From Thalassovita mangrovi (GTDB lineage: Bacteria > Pseudomonadota > Alphaproteobacteria > Rhodobacterales > Rhodobacteraceae): a stretch of 64,000 nucleotides of DNA. The notes below the pieces were generated by a model. That model did no database searches. It was not told the origin of the DNA and worked only from the letters and a program-made list of their open reading frames with translations. Of the stretch, positions 46,088 through 55,206 are shown in pieces. The position numbers and the translations under genes were made by a program. The stretch lies in assembly GCF_009857745.1 (NCBI RefSeq), contig NZ_WWEN01000010.1, positions 1 to 64,000 of the forward strand, given 5' to 3'. The first letter of the stretch is position 1. Each line of letters begins with the position of its first letter.

Positions 46088-46134
46088 TTCTTCTTGGTTA
46101 AAATACTCCGGGGGTTTGGGGGCTGGCCCCCAAT
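46088..46134 (-). repeat. Dispersed 3'-end repeat, copy B (hairpin)
   Basis: Read on the minus strand, ATTGGGGGCCAGCCCCCAAA, CCCCCGG and AGTATTTT, then AAGAAGAA. It is nearly identical to copy A at 17214. It starts eight bases after the DUF2834 stop in the sense direction of that gene, the same relation copy A has to its permease. Likely terminator function. Confidence 0.75.
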
Positions 46135-46141
46135 CGGCGCC

Positions 46142-46456
46142 TCAGATCGGGCGGGTGCGCAGGAACAGGTAAAGCGGCAACCCGCAGCTGACCCCGATCA
46201 GGAACGTCGCCGGGATCGCCCAAAGCGCCGACCAATTGCGGCGCACGGACACCTCGGCCAAGATCCACAGGGTCAGGGCGAGGGCGGAAATGCTCAGATC
46301 CCAGAACAGCCCCGCCACCGCGCCATTGGCCTGCCAGGCCGCGATCAGCGCGGCCGGGCTGAACCCGTTGCCCGCCAGCCAGGGCAGCAGGTGAAACATC
46401 GGATGCGCCGCGCCCCAGATCGCCAGACCCAGATATGCCAGGCGCAGCACCGACAT
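46142..46456 (-). CDS. DUF2834 family membrane protein
   Basis: A 104-residue protein with three hydrophobic segments; the LAYLGLAIWGAAHPMFHL and FWDLSISALALTLWILAE regions match DUF2834, function unknown. The ATG shares its A with the stop of the lipoprotein gene (TGATG), so it is co-translated with argH and the lipoprotein. The dispersed repeat ends the transcript. Confidence 0.82.
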   Translation of the reverse strand: MSVLRLAYLGLAIWGAAHPMFHLLPWLAGNGFSPAALIAAWQANGAVAGLFWDLSISALALTLWILAEVSVRRNWSALWAIPATFLIGVSCGLPLYLFLRTRPI

Positions 46457-46596
46457 CAGAAACTGATGCCGATCGTCGCCTCGCCCGACACCGTGACCCC
46501 GGTTTTCGGGGCTTTCGGTGCCGGCGCGGTGGGTTCGCCGTCGGCGCCGCAGGCGGCAAGGCCCAGCAGCGCGATCAGGATCAGGGCCCGTTTCAT
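46456..46596 (-). CDS. Small lipoprotein downstream of argH
   Basis: A 46-residue lipoprotein precursor: [16 protein letters not shown] with the lipobox LAAC (Cys16), then an Ala/Pro-rich mature part of about 30 residues ending TIGISF. Its ATG overlaps the argH stop (ATGA) and its stop overlaps the DUF2834 start, which is strong evidence that it is translated. A short lipoprotein in this place is common near argH in Rhodobacteraceae as far as I recall; no function is known. Confidence 0.8.
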   Translation of the reverse strand: MKRALILIALLGLAACGADGEPTAPAPKAPKTGVTVSGEATIGISF

Positions 46597-47984
46597 TCCA
46601 GCACCTTCTTCCAGCGTTCGATCTGCACCAGCACCTGCGCCGGTGCGGTGCCGCCATAGGACATGCGCGAAGCGACCGAATTGTCCACGCCGAGCACGCC
46701 GAAGACCGCATCGGTGATCGCCTCATGCACCGATTTCATATCCTCCAGCGTCAGGTCCGGCAGGTCGCAGCCCTTGGATTCGGCCAGCGCCACCAGCGAC
46801 CCGGTGACGTGGTGGGCGTCGCGGAACGGCATGTTCAATTCGCGCACCAGCCAGTCGGCCAGGTCGGTGGCGGTGGAGAAACCCGATCCGGCGGCGGCGG
46901 CCAGCGCCTCTTTGTTGCCGGTCATGTCGCCGACCATCCCGGTCATCGCGGCCAGCGCCAGCATCAGGTTGTCGGCGGCGTCGAACACCTGTTCCTTGTC
47001 TTCCTGCATGTCCTTGGAATAGGCCAGCGGCAGCCCCTTCATCACCGTCATCAGCGCCACGTTGGCGCCGAAGATGCGGCCGATCTTGGCGCGCAGCAGC
47101 TCCGCCGCGTCGGGGTTGCGTTTCTGCGGCATGATCGATGACCCGGTCGACCACTTGTCCGACATGGTCACGAAGCGGAACTGGGCCGAGGACCAGATCA
47201 CCAGCTCCTCGGCAAAGCGCGACAGGTGCATCGCGGTCAGCGAGGCGCAGGACAGGAATTCCAGCGCGAAATCGCGATCTGCCACCCCGTCGAGCGAATT
47301 GGCGGTCGGCCGATCGAAGCCAAGCGCGGCGGCGGTCATGTGCCGGTCGATCGGGAAGGACGTCCCGGCCAGCGCCGCCGATCCCAGCGGGCATTCGTTC
47401 ATCCGCTTGCGGGCGTCGCGGAAACGCGACAGATCGCGGCCGAACATTTCCACATAGGCCATCATGTGATGGCCCCAGGTCACCGGCTGCGCGGTCTGCA
47501 GATGGGTGAAGCCGGGCATCACCCAGTCATACCCGGCCTCGGCCTGGCCGATCAGCGCCTTGATCAGCGCCTCGATGCCCTCAACGGCGGCGTCGATCTG
47601 GTCGCGAACCCAGAGTTTGAAATCGGTCGCCACCTGGTCGTTGCGCGACCGCGCGGTGTGCAGTCGGCCGGCCGGTTCGCCGACCAATTGCTTCAGCCGC
47701 GCCTCGACATTCATGTGGATGTCTTCCAGCGCGGTGGAAAATTCGAACGTGCCGCTGTCGATCTCTGACAACACCGTGAGCAGACCTTCCCGAATGACCT
47801 CGGCGTCGTTATCAGTAATGATGCCCGTCGCGGCCAGCATGGCGGCATGGGCCCTTGAACCCGCGATATCCTGCGCGGCCATGCGCTGGTCATAGCCGAT
47901 CGAGGCGTTGATCGCCTCCATGATCGCGTCAGGACCGGCGGCAAAGCGGCCGCCCCACATCTGGTTCGAGGAAGTGTCACTCAT
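46593..47984 (-). CDS. argH: Argininosuccinate lyase
   Basis: A 463-residue lyase that splits argininosuccinate into arginine and fumarate. Marks are [14 protein letters not shown] at the N-terminus, [29 protein letters not shown] and the catalytic Ser loop [12 protein letters not shown]. The start at 47984 has AAGGGGCA upstream; a longer open frame reaching into tlpA is not credible. The divergent tlpA start is only 21 bases away. Confidence 0.96.
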   Translation of the reverse strand: MSDTSSNQMWGGRFAAGPDAIMEAINASIGYDQRMAAQDIAGSRAHAAMLAATGIITDNDAEVIREGLLTVLSEIDSGTFEFSTALEDIHMNVEARLKQLVGEPAGRLHTARSRNDQVATDFKLWVRDQIDAAVEGIEALIKALIGQAEAGYDWVMPGFTHLQTAQPVTWGHHMMAYVEMFGRDLSRFRDARKRMNECPLGSAALAGTSFPIDRHMTAAALGFDRPTANSLDGVADRDFALEFLSCASLTAMHLSRFAEELVIWSSAQFRFVTMSDKWSTGSSIMPQKRNPDAAELLRAKIGRIFGANVALMTVMKGLPLAYSKDMQEDKEQVFDAADNLMLALAAMTGMVGDMTGNKEALAAAAGSGFSTATDLADWLVRELNMPFRDAHHVTGSLVALAESKGCDLPDLTLEDMKSVHEAITDAVFGVLGVDNSVASRMSYGGTAPAQVLVQIERWKKVLE

Positions 47985-48005
47985 GTCTGCCCCTTGGGAG
48001 GTAAT

Positions 48006-48569
48006 ATGCGGAAATTCGTCTCTCTGGTCCTTTATACGGCCTTGATGCTTGGTGCAAATGTATCGCAGGCCAACGAGGCCGACACCTTGCGCGATCTGCG
48101 CCAGGGCGACATGAAGAAGCTGATCCTGCACAGCGCCCCGAAAGAAAAACCCCAGGTCGCCTTCCAGACCGAAGATGGCGGCACGGCGACGCTGGCCGAT
48201 TATCGCGGCAAATACGTGCTGGTGAATTTCTGGGCCACCTGGTGCGCGCCCTGCCGCGCCGAAATGCCCATGCTGGATGCGCTGCAAGGCACCTATGGCG
48301 GCGAAGACTTCGAGGTCGTCACCATCGCCGCCGGGCGCAACCCGGTGCCGGCGATGAAGAAGTTCTTCGCCGAGGCCGGGGTGGAAAACCTGCCGCTGCA
48401 CCGCGACCCCAAGCAACAACTGGCCCGCGCCATGGGGGTGATCGGATTGCCGCTTTCGGTGCTGATGGACCGCGAAGGGCGCGAAATCGGCCGCTTGATA
48501 GGTGACGCGGATTGGAACGGCGAAGACGCCCATGTCCTGATCGAGGCGCTGATCGGGGCCGCAAACTAG
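48006..48569 (+). CDS. tlpA: TlpA-like thiol:disulfide oxidoreductase
   Basis: A 187-residue thioredoxin-fold protein exported by an N-terminal signal (about 1-22, cleavage after SQA). The redox pair is Cys80 and Cys83 in [14 protein letters not shown]; the cis-Pro is in GLPLSVL. TlpA/ResA-type proteins reduce periplasmic cytochrome c or oxidase CuA thiols. GGGAGG lies four bases before the ATG. It is divergent from argH with a 21-base gap, so their promoters overlap. Confidence 0.9.
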   Translation: MRKFVSLVLYTALMLGANVSQANEADTLRDLRQGDMKKLILHSAPKEKPQVAFQTEDGGTATLADYRGKYVLVNFWATWCAPCRAEMPMLDALQGTYGGEDFEVVTIAAGRNPVPAMKKFFAEAGVENLPLHRDPKQQLARAMGVIGLPLSVLMDREGREIGRLIGDADWNGEDAHVLIEALIGAAN

Positions 48570-48652
48570 ATCAAAACTGGATCAAATTTTAAGCTTAACA
48601 ATCGGTTAGCCAATCTGCCGCACCCTGACCCTCGCCAATCGGAGAGGGTGAC

Positions 48653-49489
48653 ATGACGGGTCGGAAATTCGGAAAATTCGCGGACATCCCGGACGGGCAG
48701 GACAGCCCGCTGGCCTATGCCACGCAGCAGCGCGACAAGAACGTGCTGAAAATGGTCGAGGACGCGCTGCGCCACAATGAGGCGGCGCTGGCCTTCCAGC
48801 CGGTGGTCGAAGCGGCAAGGCCCGACCGGGTCGCCTTCTACGAAGGGTTGATGCGGATTTTCGACGAAACCGAACGGGTCATCCCGGCGCGGGATTTCAT
48901 CGATCACGTGGAAGACACCGAAATCGGCCGACTGATCGATTGCGTCGCGCTGGAACAGGGGTTGGAGGTTCTGGCCGAAGCCCCCGATATCCGGCTGTCG
49001 GTCAACATGTCGCTGCGCTCGGCCGGCTATCCGCGCTGGATGGACAGCCTGGAACGCGGGCTGGCCCGCGATCCAAGCATCGGCGAGCGGCTGATCCTGG
49101 AAATCAGCGAAGCCTCGGTGATGCAGGTGCCCGAACTGGTCATCCCGTTCATGGACCATATCCGCAACAGGAACATCGCCTTCGCGCTGGACGATTTCGG
49201 CTCCGGCGCGACCTCGCTGCGCTTCTTCCGGGATTTCCGCTTCGACATCCTGAAAATCAGCGGCGCCTTCTGCCGCCGGATCCACCTCGAACCCGACAAC
49301 CAGGTGCTGATTTCGGCGCTGAACATGATCGGCGATCATTTCGGCATGCTGACCGTCGCAACCGGCATCGAGGCCCGGGAAGAGGCGGAATGGTGCGCCC
49401 GGCACGGGATCGGCTGCCTGCAGGGATACCTGTTCGGTGCGCCGAGCCTGAAGATGAGCTGGAAAGGCGATCAACGCCGCGCGGGATGA
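48653..49489 (+). CDS. EAL-domain protein (c-di-GMP phosphodiesterase candidate)
   Basis: A 278-residue stand-alone EAL domain without GGDEF, sensor or membrane segment. The signature is EGL (Glu64) in place of EAL; VNMS, LEISE, DDFGSG, DILKIS (catalytic Lys), the later Glu in TGIEAREE and LQGYLFG are all present. The Asp of the usual KID motif is Ser here. Most metal ligands remain, so hydrolysis of c-di-GMP is possible. ATG is preceded by GGAGAGGG. Confidence 0.88.
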   Translation: MTGRKFGKFADIPDGQDSPLAYATQQRDKNVLKMVEDALRHNEAALAFQPVVEAARPDRVAFYEGLMRIFDETERVIPARDFIDHVEDTEIGRLIDCVALEQGLEVLAEAPDIRLSVNMSLRSAGYPRWMDSLERGLARDPSIGERLILEISEASVMQVPELVIPFMDHIRNRNIAFALDDFGSGATSLRFFRDFRFDILKISGAFCRRIHLEPDNQVLISALNMIGDHFGMLTVATGIEAREEAEWCARHGIGCLQGYLFGAPSLKMSWKGDQRRAG

Positions 49490-49499
49490 CGAAAACGTG

Positions 49500-49510
49500 C
49501 TGCGGCGCAG
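49500..49510. promoter_or_regulatory. Possible PhaR site upstream of phaA
   Basis: CTGCGGCGCAG fits the CTGC-N3-GCAG pattern reported for PhaR, the polyhydroxybutyrate-responsive repressor of Paracoccus. It stands 162 bases before phaA, next to the end of the EAL gene. Short GC-rich palindromes occur by chance here. The rest of the 182-base gap shows nothing firm. Confidence 0.3.
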
Positions 49511-49671
49511 TATCCCCCTCAATTTCCGGCGATCGCCCCAACGTCGTAGTTCTGCGTGGTTGCCGCAGCGCGGCGAATAATCTATGACGGCAGGCAAGGC
49601 GGGGAGTCTCGGGCCCGCGACGACCGCAGGGCCGCTGCTGCTCCTCGACCCGGAAATTGGTGGAGGATAAT

Positions 49672-50847
49672 ATGACCAATGTTGTAATCGTTTCGGCGGC
49701 CCGTACGGCTGTTGGATCTTTCAGCGGCTCTTTCGCAAATACCCCGGCCCACGATCTGGGTTCCGCGGTTCTGGAAGCGCTCGTCGAACGCGCCGGTATC
49801 GACAAATCCGAAGTGTCCGAAACCATTCTGGGTCAGGTTCTGACCGCGGGCCAGGGCCAGAACCCGGCACGCCAAGCCCATATCAATGCCGGTCTGCCGA
49901 TCGAAAGCGCGGCCTGGGGCATCAACCAGGTGTGCGGCTCGGGCCTGCGTGCCGTCGCACTGGGCGCGCAGCACATCCAGCTGGGCGATGCCGGGATCGT
50001 CGCCGCGGGCGGCCAGGAAAGCATGTCGCTGAGCACCCACGTCGCGCATCTGCGCGCGGGCGTGAAAATGGGCGATGTGAAATACATCGATTCGATGATC
50101 CGCGACGGTCTGTGGGACGCCTTCAACGGCTACCACATGGGCCAGACGGCAGAAAACGTCGCGCAGCAATGGCAGATCAGCCGCGAAATGCAGGATGAAT
50201 TCGCCGTCGCGTCGCAGAACAAGGCCGAAGCGGCCCAGAACGCGGGCAAGTTCGACGACGAGGTGATCCCCTTCATCGTCAAGACCCGCAAGGGCGAGAT
50301 CGTCGTCGACAAAGATGAATATATCCGCCACGGCGCCACCATCGAGGCGATGCAGAAACTGCGCCCCGCCTTCACCAAGGACGGCACCGTCACCGCCGCC
50401 AACGCATCGGGCATCAACGACGGCGCCGCCGGCGTGCTGCTGATGAGCGCGGAAGAAGCCGAAAAGCGCGGCCTGGAACCGCTGGCGCGGATCGCGTCCT
50501 ACGCCACCGCCGGGGTCGACCCGTCGATCATGGGCGTCGGCCCGATCGCCGCGTCGCGCAAGGCGCTGGAAAAGGCCGGCTGGGCCGTCAGCGACCTGGA
50601 CCTGGTGGAAGCCAACGAAGCCTTCGCCGCACAGGCCTGCGCGGTGAACAAGGACATGGGTTGGGACCCGTCGATCGTCAACGTGAACGGCGGCGCCATC
50701 GCCATCGGCCACCCGATCGGCGCGTCGGGCTGCCGTATCCTGAACACGCTGCTGTTCGAACTGAAGCGGCGCGAGGCGAAGAAGGGCCTCGCCACGCTGT
50801 GTATCGGCGGCGGCATGGGCGTGGCCATGTGCCTGGAACGGCCATAA
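49672..50847 (+). CDS. phaA: Acetyl-CoA acetyltransferase (beta-ketothiolase)
   Basis: A 391-residue thiolase condensing two acetyl-CoA to acetoacetyl-CoA. Catalytic residues are Cys88 in QVCGSGLRA, His347 in GHPIGASG and Cys377 in [13 protein letters not shown] lies five bases before the ATG. The acetoacetyl-CoA reductase gene follows after a terminator and its own promoter region, so the pair supplies polyhydroxybutyrate precursors. Confidence 0.95.
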   Translation: MTNVVIVSAARTAVGSFSGSFANTPAHDLGSAVLEALVERAGIDKSEVSETILGQVLTAGQGQNPARQAHINAGLPIESAAWGINQVCGSGLRAVALGAQHIQLGDAGIVAAGGQESMSLSTHVAHLRAGVKMGDVKYIDSMIRDGLWDAFNGYHMGQTAENVAQQWQISREMQDEFAVASQNKAEAAQNAGKFDDEVIPFIVKTRKGEIVVDKDEYIRHGATIEAMQKLRPAFTKDGTVTAANASGINDGAAGVLLMSAEEAEKRGLEPLARIASYATAGVDPSIMGVGPIAASRKALEKAGWAVSDLDLVEANEAFAAQACAVNKDMGWDPSIVNVNGGAIAIGHPIGASGCRILNTLLFELKRREAKKGLATLCIGGGMGVAMCLERP

Positions 50848-50876
50848 GGGTCGGATGCAGGACGAAACGACATATC

Positions 50877-50905
50877 AAGGGGCGCCCAACGGCGCCCCTT
50901 TTTTT
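50877..50905 (+). terminator. Intrinsic terminator after phaA
   Basis: AAGGGGCGCC, loop CAAC and GGCGCCCCTT followed by seven T residues: a perfect 10-base-pair stem 30 bases after the phaA stop. It separates phaA from phaB. Confidence 0.93.
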
Positions 50906-50967
50906 GGGCAAGTCTTAGGCAAAATGCCGCAACTGCGAAAAAAACGCCTGAAAGGCCCGATTTCATC

Positions 50968-50984
50968 GCGCAATAATGTTGCGC
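50968..50984. promoter_or_regulatory. Inverted repeat in the phaB promoter region
   Basis: GCGCAA, five bases and TTGCGC form a perfect inverted repeat, and GCGCAATTATG then repeats the left arm directly. It lies 59 bases before phaB, between the phaA terminator and the start. A regulator of PHB synthesis (PhaR-type) is a candidate binder, but the pattern is not the textbook PhaR site. Confidence 0.4.
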
Positions 50985-51042
50985 AATTATGGACAGCAAA
51001 GTAACAGTGTTACCGACACGTTTTGCCAAACTGGAGGATACC

Positions 51043-51765
51043 ATGGCACGAATCGCACTCGTCACCGGCGGATCGCGCGGCATCGGCGCAGCAATTTCAA
51101 AGGCGCTGAAGGCCGAGGGTTATGAGGTCGCAGCGACCTATGCCGGCAACGATGAGGCTGCCGCGAATTTCACCGCGGAAACCGGGATCAAGACCTACAA
51201 GTGGAACGTGGCCGATTACGAGGAATCGAAGGCCGGGATCGCCCAGGTCGAAGCCGATCTGGGCCCGATCGACGTGGTCGTCGCCAATGCCGGCATCACC
51301 CGCGACGCGCCGTTCCACCGGATGACCCCGGAACAGTGGAGCGAAGTGGTCAACACCAACCTGACCGGCGTGTTCAACACCGTGCACCCGGTCTGGCCGG
51401 GCATGCGCGAACGCGGCTTCGGCCGGGTCATCGTGATCAGCTCGATCAACGGCCAGAAGGGCCAGTTCGGCCAGGTCAACTATGCCGCCACCAAGGCGGG
51501 CGATCTGGGCATCGTGAAATCGCTGGCGCAGGAAGGCGCGGCCAAAGGCATCACCGCCAACGCAATCTGCCCCGGCTACATCGCCACCGAAATGGTGATG
51601 GCGGTGCCAGAAAAGGTGCGTGAATCGATCATCGCGCAGATCCCCACCGGCCGCCTGGGCGAACCGGAAGAAATCGCGCGCTGCGTCGTGTTCCTGGCCT
51701 CGGATGATGCGACCTTCATCAACGGGTCGACCATCACCGCCAATGGCGGCCAGTTCTTCGTCTAA
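51043..51765 (+). CDS. phaB: Acetoacetyl-CoA reductase
   Basis: A 240-residue short-chain dehydrogenase that reduces acetoacetyl-CoA to (R)-3-hydroxybutyryl-CoA with NADPH. TGGSRGIG at 8-15 binds the cofactor, and the catalytic Ser, Tyr and Lys lie in VISSINGQKGQFGQ and NYAATKAG; the LSR-like VMAVPEKVRE segment is PhaB-type. GGAGG lies five bases before the ATG; an upstream in-frame start at 50989 lacks this. Own terminator and promoter region. Confidence 0.95.
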   Translation: MARIALVTGGSRGIGAAISKALKAEGYEVAATYAGNDEAAANFTAETGIKTYKWNVADYEESKAGIAQVEADLGPIDVVVANAGITRDAPFHRMTPEQWSEVVNTNLTGVFNTVHPVWPGMRERGFGRVIVISSINGQKGQFGQVNYAATKAGDLGIVKSLAQEGAAKGITANAICPGYIATEMVMAVPEKVRESIIAQIPTGRLGEPEEIARCVVFLASDDATFINGSTITANGGQFFV

Positions 51766-51787
51766 GAACACCTATCCCGAACAAACC

Positions 51788-51815
51788 AAGGGCCGGTCCA
51801 GCGACCGGCCCTTTT
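51788..51815 (+). terminator. Intrinsic terminator after phaB
   Basis: AAGGGCCGGTC, loop CAGC and GACCGGCCCTT followed by TT: an 11-base-pair stem 23 bases after the phaB stop. Confidence 0.9.
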
Positions 51816-51839
51816 GCGTGTCGTAAGACCGGATCGGGG

Positions 51840-51992
51840 TCAGCGGCACGGTTCCGTAAGGCCCCGATGGGCCAGCGGAACGGAATGGCGGGTGAACAGC
51901 CAGGCAAAGACCGCGCGGAGCGCATTTGCGCGCTCGGCATGGGCGGTTTCGAAGGCTTGGGCGATGCGGGCGTTTTGTGCGGCTTCGATCAT
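51840..51992 (-). CDS. Small hypothetical protein divergent from the LysR gene
   Basis: A 50-residue protein starting MIEAAQNARIAQAFETAH, with a mixed amphipathic helix and a basic C-terminal half (WLFTRHSVPLAHRG). AAGGTG lies six bases before the ATG at 51992, which supports translation; a longer in-frame start would run toward the LysR promoter. I do not recognise a family. It may be a Rhodobacteraceae-specific short protein. Confidence 0.5.
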   Translation of the reverse strand: MIEAAQNARIAQAFETAHAERANALRAVFAWLFTRHSVPLAHRGLTEPCR

Positions 51993-52078
51993 AATGACAC
52001 CTTGAATAAAGCGTTTCTGAACTGTCCTCACTATGCGCCTTTACAGGAAAGCCGACAAACGAGACTTTTCACAGCTTC

Positions 52079-52097
52079 AGTTAAGTTGTATTTAACT
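52079..52097. promoter_or_regulatory. Possible LysR autoregulatory site
   Basis: AGTTAA, seven bases and TTAACT form a perfect inverted repeat ending three bases before the LysR ATG. It contains the T-N11-A spacing of LysR sites. No Shine-Dalgarno is visible between it and the start, so the message may be leaderless. Confidence 0.4.
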
Positions 52098-52100
52098 CGC

Positions 52101-53048
52101 ATGTCCGAACGCCTGCCCCCTTTGACCGCCCTGCGCGCCTTCGAGGCCGCCGCGCGGCACATGTCATTTGCCAAGGCGGCGGAGGAATTGAACGTCACCC
52201 CCGCCGCGCTGTCGTTCCAGATCAAATCGCTGGAAGAACACCTGGGCGCGCCGCTTTTCATCCGGCTGAACCGGGCGGTGGAACTGACCGAGGCGGGCAA
52301 GACGCTGGCGCCGGGCGCCTCGGACGGGTTCCAGAAACTGACCGCCGCCTGGCGTGCCACCCAGCGTTTGCAGGACAACACGACCCTGACGGTGACGGCA
52401 GGCCCGGCGATGACAGCGAAATGGCTGGCGCCGCGGCTCTACGATTTCGCCCGCGCCCACCCGGAAATCGAATTGCGCATTTCCGCCAACCTGCGCGTGG
52501 CCGATCTGAAACGCGACGAGGTCGATGTGGCGATCCGCTTCGGCTATGGCGTGGACGACGACCTCTATTCGGTGCCGGTGCGCAAGGAATGGCTGACCCC
52601 GGTGATGACGCCCGCCCTGGCCGCGAAATACCCGACGCCGGAAAGCCTGACGCAAGCGCCACTGATCTATGACGATTCGATCGACTTCCTCGCCCCGCCC
52701 TGCGACTGGCCCACGTGGTTCCGCGCCGTGGGGGTGGATTTCACCCCGACACGGGGGGCGCATTTTTCCAATGCCGATCACGCCATCGACGCCGCCTGCG
52801 CCGGGGTCGGTGTGGCCCTGGGCCGCCGCCCGATGATCATCAAGGACCTGATGGAAGGCCGGCTGGTGGCCCCGTTCAAGGTGGCGATCGAAACCGACGC
52901 GCGATTTCGCTTCCTGTGTCAGCGCGGCACGGAAAACCGGCCGCAGATCGCCGCTTTCCGCGACTGGTTCTTTGCCGAGATCGAAAGAACCGCGTATATC
53001 TCGGACGATTTCACCATCGTCCCGGTCAAGGATATCCCGCCCGCATGA
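52101..53048 (+). CDS. LysR-family transcriptional regulator (GcvA-like)
   Basis: A 315-residue LysR regulator. The winged helix-turn-helix (about 1-60) reads ALRAFEAAARHMSFAKAAEE and is followed by the GcvA-type LysR substrate-binding domain (about 90-300). The start at 52101 gives the standard N-terminus. Its stop overlaps the following transporter gene (ATGA), so the two are co-transcribed and the regulator may control the exporter. Confidence 0.9.
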   Translation: MSERLPPLTALRAFEAAARHMSFAKAAEELNVTPAALSFQIKSLEEHLGAPLFIRLNRAVELTEAGKTLAPGASDGFQKLTAAWRATQRLQDNTTLTVTAGPAMTAKWLAPRLYDFARAHPEIELRISANLRVADLKRDEVDVAIRFGYGVDDDLYSVPVRKEWLTPVMTPALAAKYPTPESLTQAPLIYDDSIDFLAPPCDWPTWFRAVGVDFTPTRGAHFSNADHAIDAACAGVGVALGRRPMIIKDLMEGRLVAPFKVAIETDARFRFLCQRGTENRPQIAAFRDWFFAEIERTAYISDDFTIVPVKDIPPA

Positions 53049-53908
53049 CTCGCCAATCCGCCACCGCCATCGGCTTCATCGCCGTACTGCTTTGGGCGCT
53101 TCTGGCGCTGTTCACCGTGGGCACGGCCCCCACCCCGCCGCTGCTGCTGAATGCGATCTGTTTCAGCGTCGGCGGCACGCTGGGTTTGATCTGGACCATC
53201 GCGGGCGGCGGCTGGCAGCGGCTGAAATCTGTGCCTCTCAGGGTCTATGTCTTCGGCACGCTGGGGCTGTTCGGCTATCACGCGCTGTATTTCAGCGCGC
53301 TGCGGCTGGCGCCCCCGGCGCAGGCGGGGCTGATCGCCTATCTCTGGCCCTTGCTGATCGTGCTGTTTTCCGGGCTGCTGCCGGGTGAGAGGCTGAAGCC
53401 CGGGCATTTCATCGGCGGCATCATCGGGTTTCTCGGCGCGGCGCTGATCATCGGCGGTGGCGGCGCGGGCTTCGATGCCGCGTCGTTGCCGGGCTACCTT
53501 CTGGCGCTTGGCTGCGCGCTGACCTGGTCGGGCTATTCGGTGCTGTCGCGCCGGATCGGCGACGCGCCCACCGAATCCGTCGCGGTGTTCTGCATCGCCA
53601 CCGCCATCCTGTCGGCAGGCCTGCATCTGGCGCTGGAAGAAACCGTCTGGCCGCAGGGTGCAGCGGGCTGGGGATCGGCGCTGGCGCTTGGGCTGGGGCC
53701 GGTCGGCCTGGCCTTCTATGTCTGGGATATCGGGGTGAAACGCGGCGATATTCAGTTGCTCGGCGTTTCGTCCTATGCGGCGCCTTTGCTGTCGACCCTG
53801 GCGCTGGTCCTTTTCGGGATCGCCGCCCCAACTTGGTCGCTGGGGCTGGCGGCGTTGCTTATCACCGGCGGCGCGGCATTGGCCGCGCGCGCCAGCCTGT
53901 CGAACTGA
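53045..53908 (+). CDS. DMT-superfamily (EamA) transporter
   Basis: A 287-residue membrane protein with about ten hydrophobic segments in two EamA repeats (about 5-130 and 145-285). The LGLFGYHALYFSALRLAPP and GVSSYAAPLLSTLALVLFG regions resemble the YddG-type aromatic amino-acid exporters. Start overlaps the LysR stop. Substrate not certain. Confidence 0.88.
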   Translation: MTRQSATAIGFIAVLLWALLALFTVGTAPTPPLLLNAICFSVGGTLGLIWTIAGGGWQRLKSVPLRVYVFGTLGLFGYHALYFSALRLAPPAQAGLIAYLWPLLIVLFSGLLPGERLKPGHFIGGIIGFLGAALIIGGGGAGFDAASLPGYLLALGCALTWSGYSVLSRRIGDAPTESVAVFCIATAILSAGLHLALEETVWPQGAAGWGSALALGLGPVGLAFYVWDIGVKRGDIQLLGVSSYAAPLLSTLALVLFGIAAPTWSLGLAALLITGGAALAARASLSN

Positions 53909-54082
53909 TCAGACCAGTTCCGAACTCAGACGTTCGATTTCTTCTTTAAGCCGCAGCTTCTGTTTTTTCATTTCGGAGATTTCCGCATCAGGCGTTCCCG
54001 GCGCGCGCTGCGCCACTTCAACCTGTTGCGAGAGGGTAAGGTGTTTCTTCTTCAGTTCCTCAATATGTGAACTCAAGGGCAT
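53909..54082 (-). CDS. YdcH/DUF465 family small coiled-coil protein
   Basis: A 57-residue charged helical protein (for example HIEELKKKHLTLSQQVE and KLRLKEEIERLSSELV) of the DUF465/YdcH family, function unknown. GAGGAG lies seven bases before the ATG at 54082. It is convergent with the transporter gene, with stop codons next to each other. Confidence 0.82.
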   Translation of the reverse strand: MPLSSHIEELKKKHLTLSQQVEVAQRAPGTPDAEISEMKKQKLRLKEEIERLSSELV

Positions 54083-54191
54083 AAGCATTCTCCTCTCTAT
54101 GAAAACAATATGACAACTGCATCACAACTTTTTCACGCTGTCACGCCGCAATGCAGAATGCGGCAAAGAAATGCTTAAGCCTTCGGCGCGC

Positions 54192-54944
54192 TCAGCCGGG
54201 AAAAGGCAGGGCCGCCCCCTCTCTCAGCACTGAATTGATTTCAGAAGTATAGCTTTCGCCGTCCTGCTGATGCGTTTCGCCCTCATGCATAAGGATGCCG
54301 GCATGCAGGCGAAAAGCGGCCCGCCCGCCCTTGCGTCCGCGGATCAAGAACAGCTGTGATTCGCGCCCCTGACGCGGCAGGATCGGCATCAGCTGCAGGC
54401 TGCCCAGCCGCGCCTGCATCGTGCAAAGCAGTTCCGGCAGGCGTTCGACCCGCTGTATGAAGGTCACGAAGCCGCGCGGTTTGACCCGTTTCGCCGCCGC
54501 CTCGATCCAGGCCTCCAGCGGCGTGTCGCCGCCCAGGGCGATGTCGCGCCCCGGGTCCTGCGCCGACACCGAAGCGTCGCGCAGGAAATAGGGCGGATTG
54601 GCGAAGACGTGATCGAATTGCCGGTCGCGCAACCCGGCGGGCATTGCTGCCAGATCGCCGGTCACCACCTCGAATTTCGCCCCGGCCTCAGCCGCGTTGC
54701 GCCGGGCCAGATCGGCGTAATCGGCCTGTATTTCCAGCCCCGTCGCCCGCAGCCCCGGCACCCGCGCCAGCAGGCACAGCGACGCCACGCCGACGCCGCA
54801 GCCCAGCTCCAGAACCTCCTGCCCCTGTTGGGCATCGACGGCGGCCGCCAGCATTACCGCATCCACCCCGGCGCGATAGCCGCGCGCCGGTTGCCAGGCG
54901 CGTACCCGCCCGCCAAGGAAATCGGTATGGGTCAGATCATCCAT
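54192..54944 (-). CDS. TrmN6-like N6-adenine methyltransferase
   Basis: A 250-residue SAM-dependent methyltransferase. SAM motif I is LELGCGVGVASL near 45 and the catalytic N6-adenine motif is ANPPYF near 116, as in TrmN6 (YfiC), which methylates A37 of tRNA1(Val). The start overlaps the DUF2007 gene by eight bases. The exact RNA target is not visible. Confidence 0.85.
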   Translation of the reverse strand: MDDLTHTDFLGGRVRAWQPARGYRAGVDAVMLAAAVDAQQGQEVLELGCGVGVASLCLLARVPGLRATGLEIQADYADLARRNAAEAGAKFEVVTGDLAAMPAGLRDRQFDHVFANPPYFLRDASVSAQDPGRDIALGGDTPLEAWIEAAAKRVKPRGFVTFIQRVERLPELLCTMQARLGSLQLMPILPRQGRESQLFLIRGRKGGRAAFRLHAGILMHEGETHQQDGESYTSEINSVLREGAALPFPG

Positions 54945-55152
54945 CCAGAACGATTCCGTTATCCTGCAACACCCGTTCGGCGCGGGCGTGATCTTCGTCC
55001 CGCACCATCAACCGGCGCGGCAAAATGCCGATACTGCCCTCAAGAACGCTCATATTTACGTCCATTTCAAACCAGTCTATACCCTCGCCCTGAAGCAAGG
55101 CTTTGGCAAAGGCGATCGCAGTGGGGTCGGTCGTTCGAAGCAGTTGTTTCAT
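54937..55152 (-). CDS. DUF2007 domain protein
   Basis: A 71-residue soluble protein, MKQLLRTTDPTAIAFAKALL at the start and RRLMVRDEDHARAERVL near the end, typical of the DUF2007 putative signal-transducing family. It precedes and overlaps the methyltransferase gene. Divergent from the polyprenyl synthase gene. Confidence 0.85.
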   Translation of the reverse strand: MKQLLRTTDPTAIAFAKALLQGEGIDWFEMDVNMSVLEGSIGILPRRLMVRDEDHARAERVLQDNGIVLDG

Positions 55153-55206
55153 AATGGGGAATTAAGGGCATGGTGTCGGATTTGTCGAGCCATGTACGGG
55201 GTTGTG

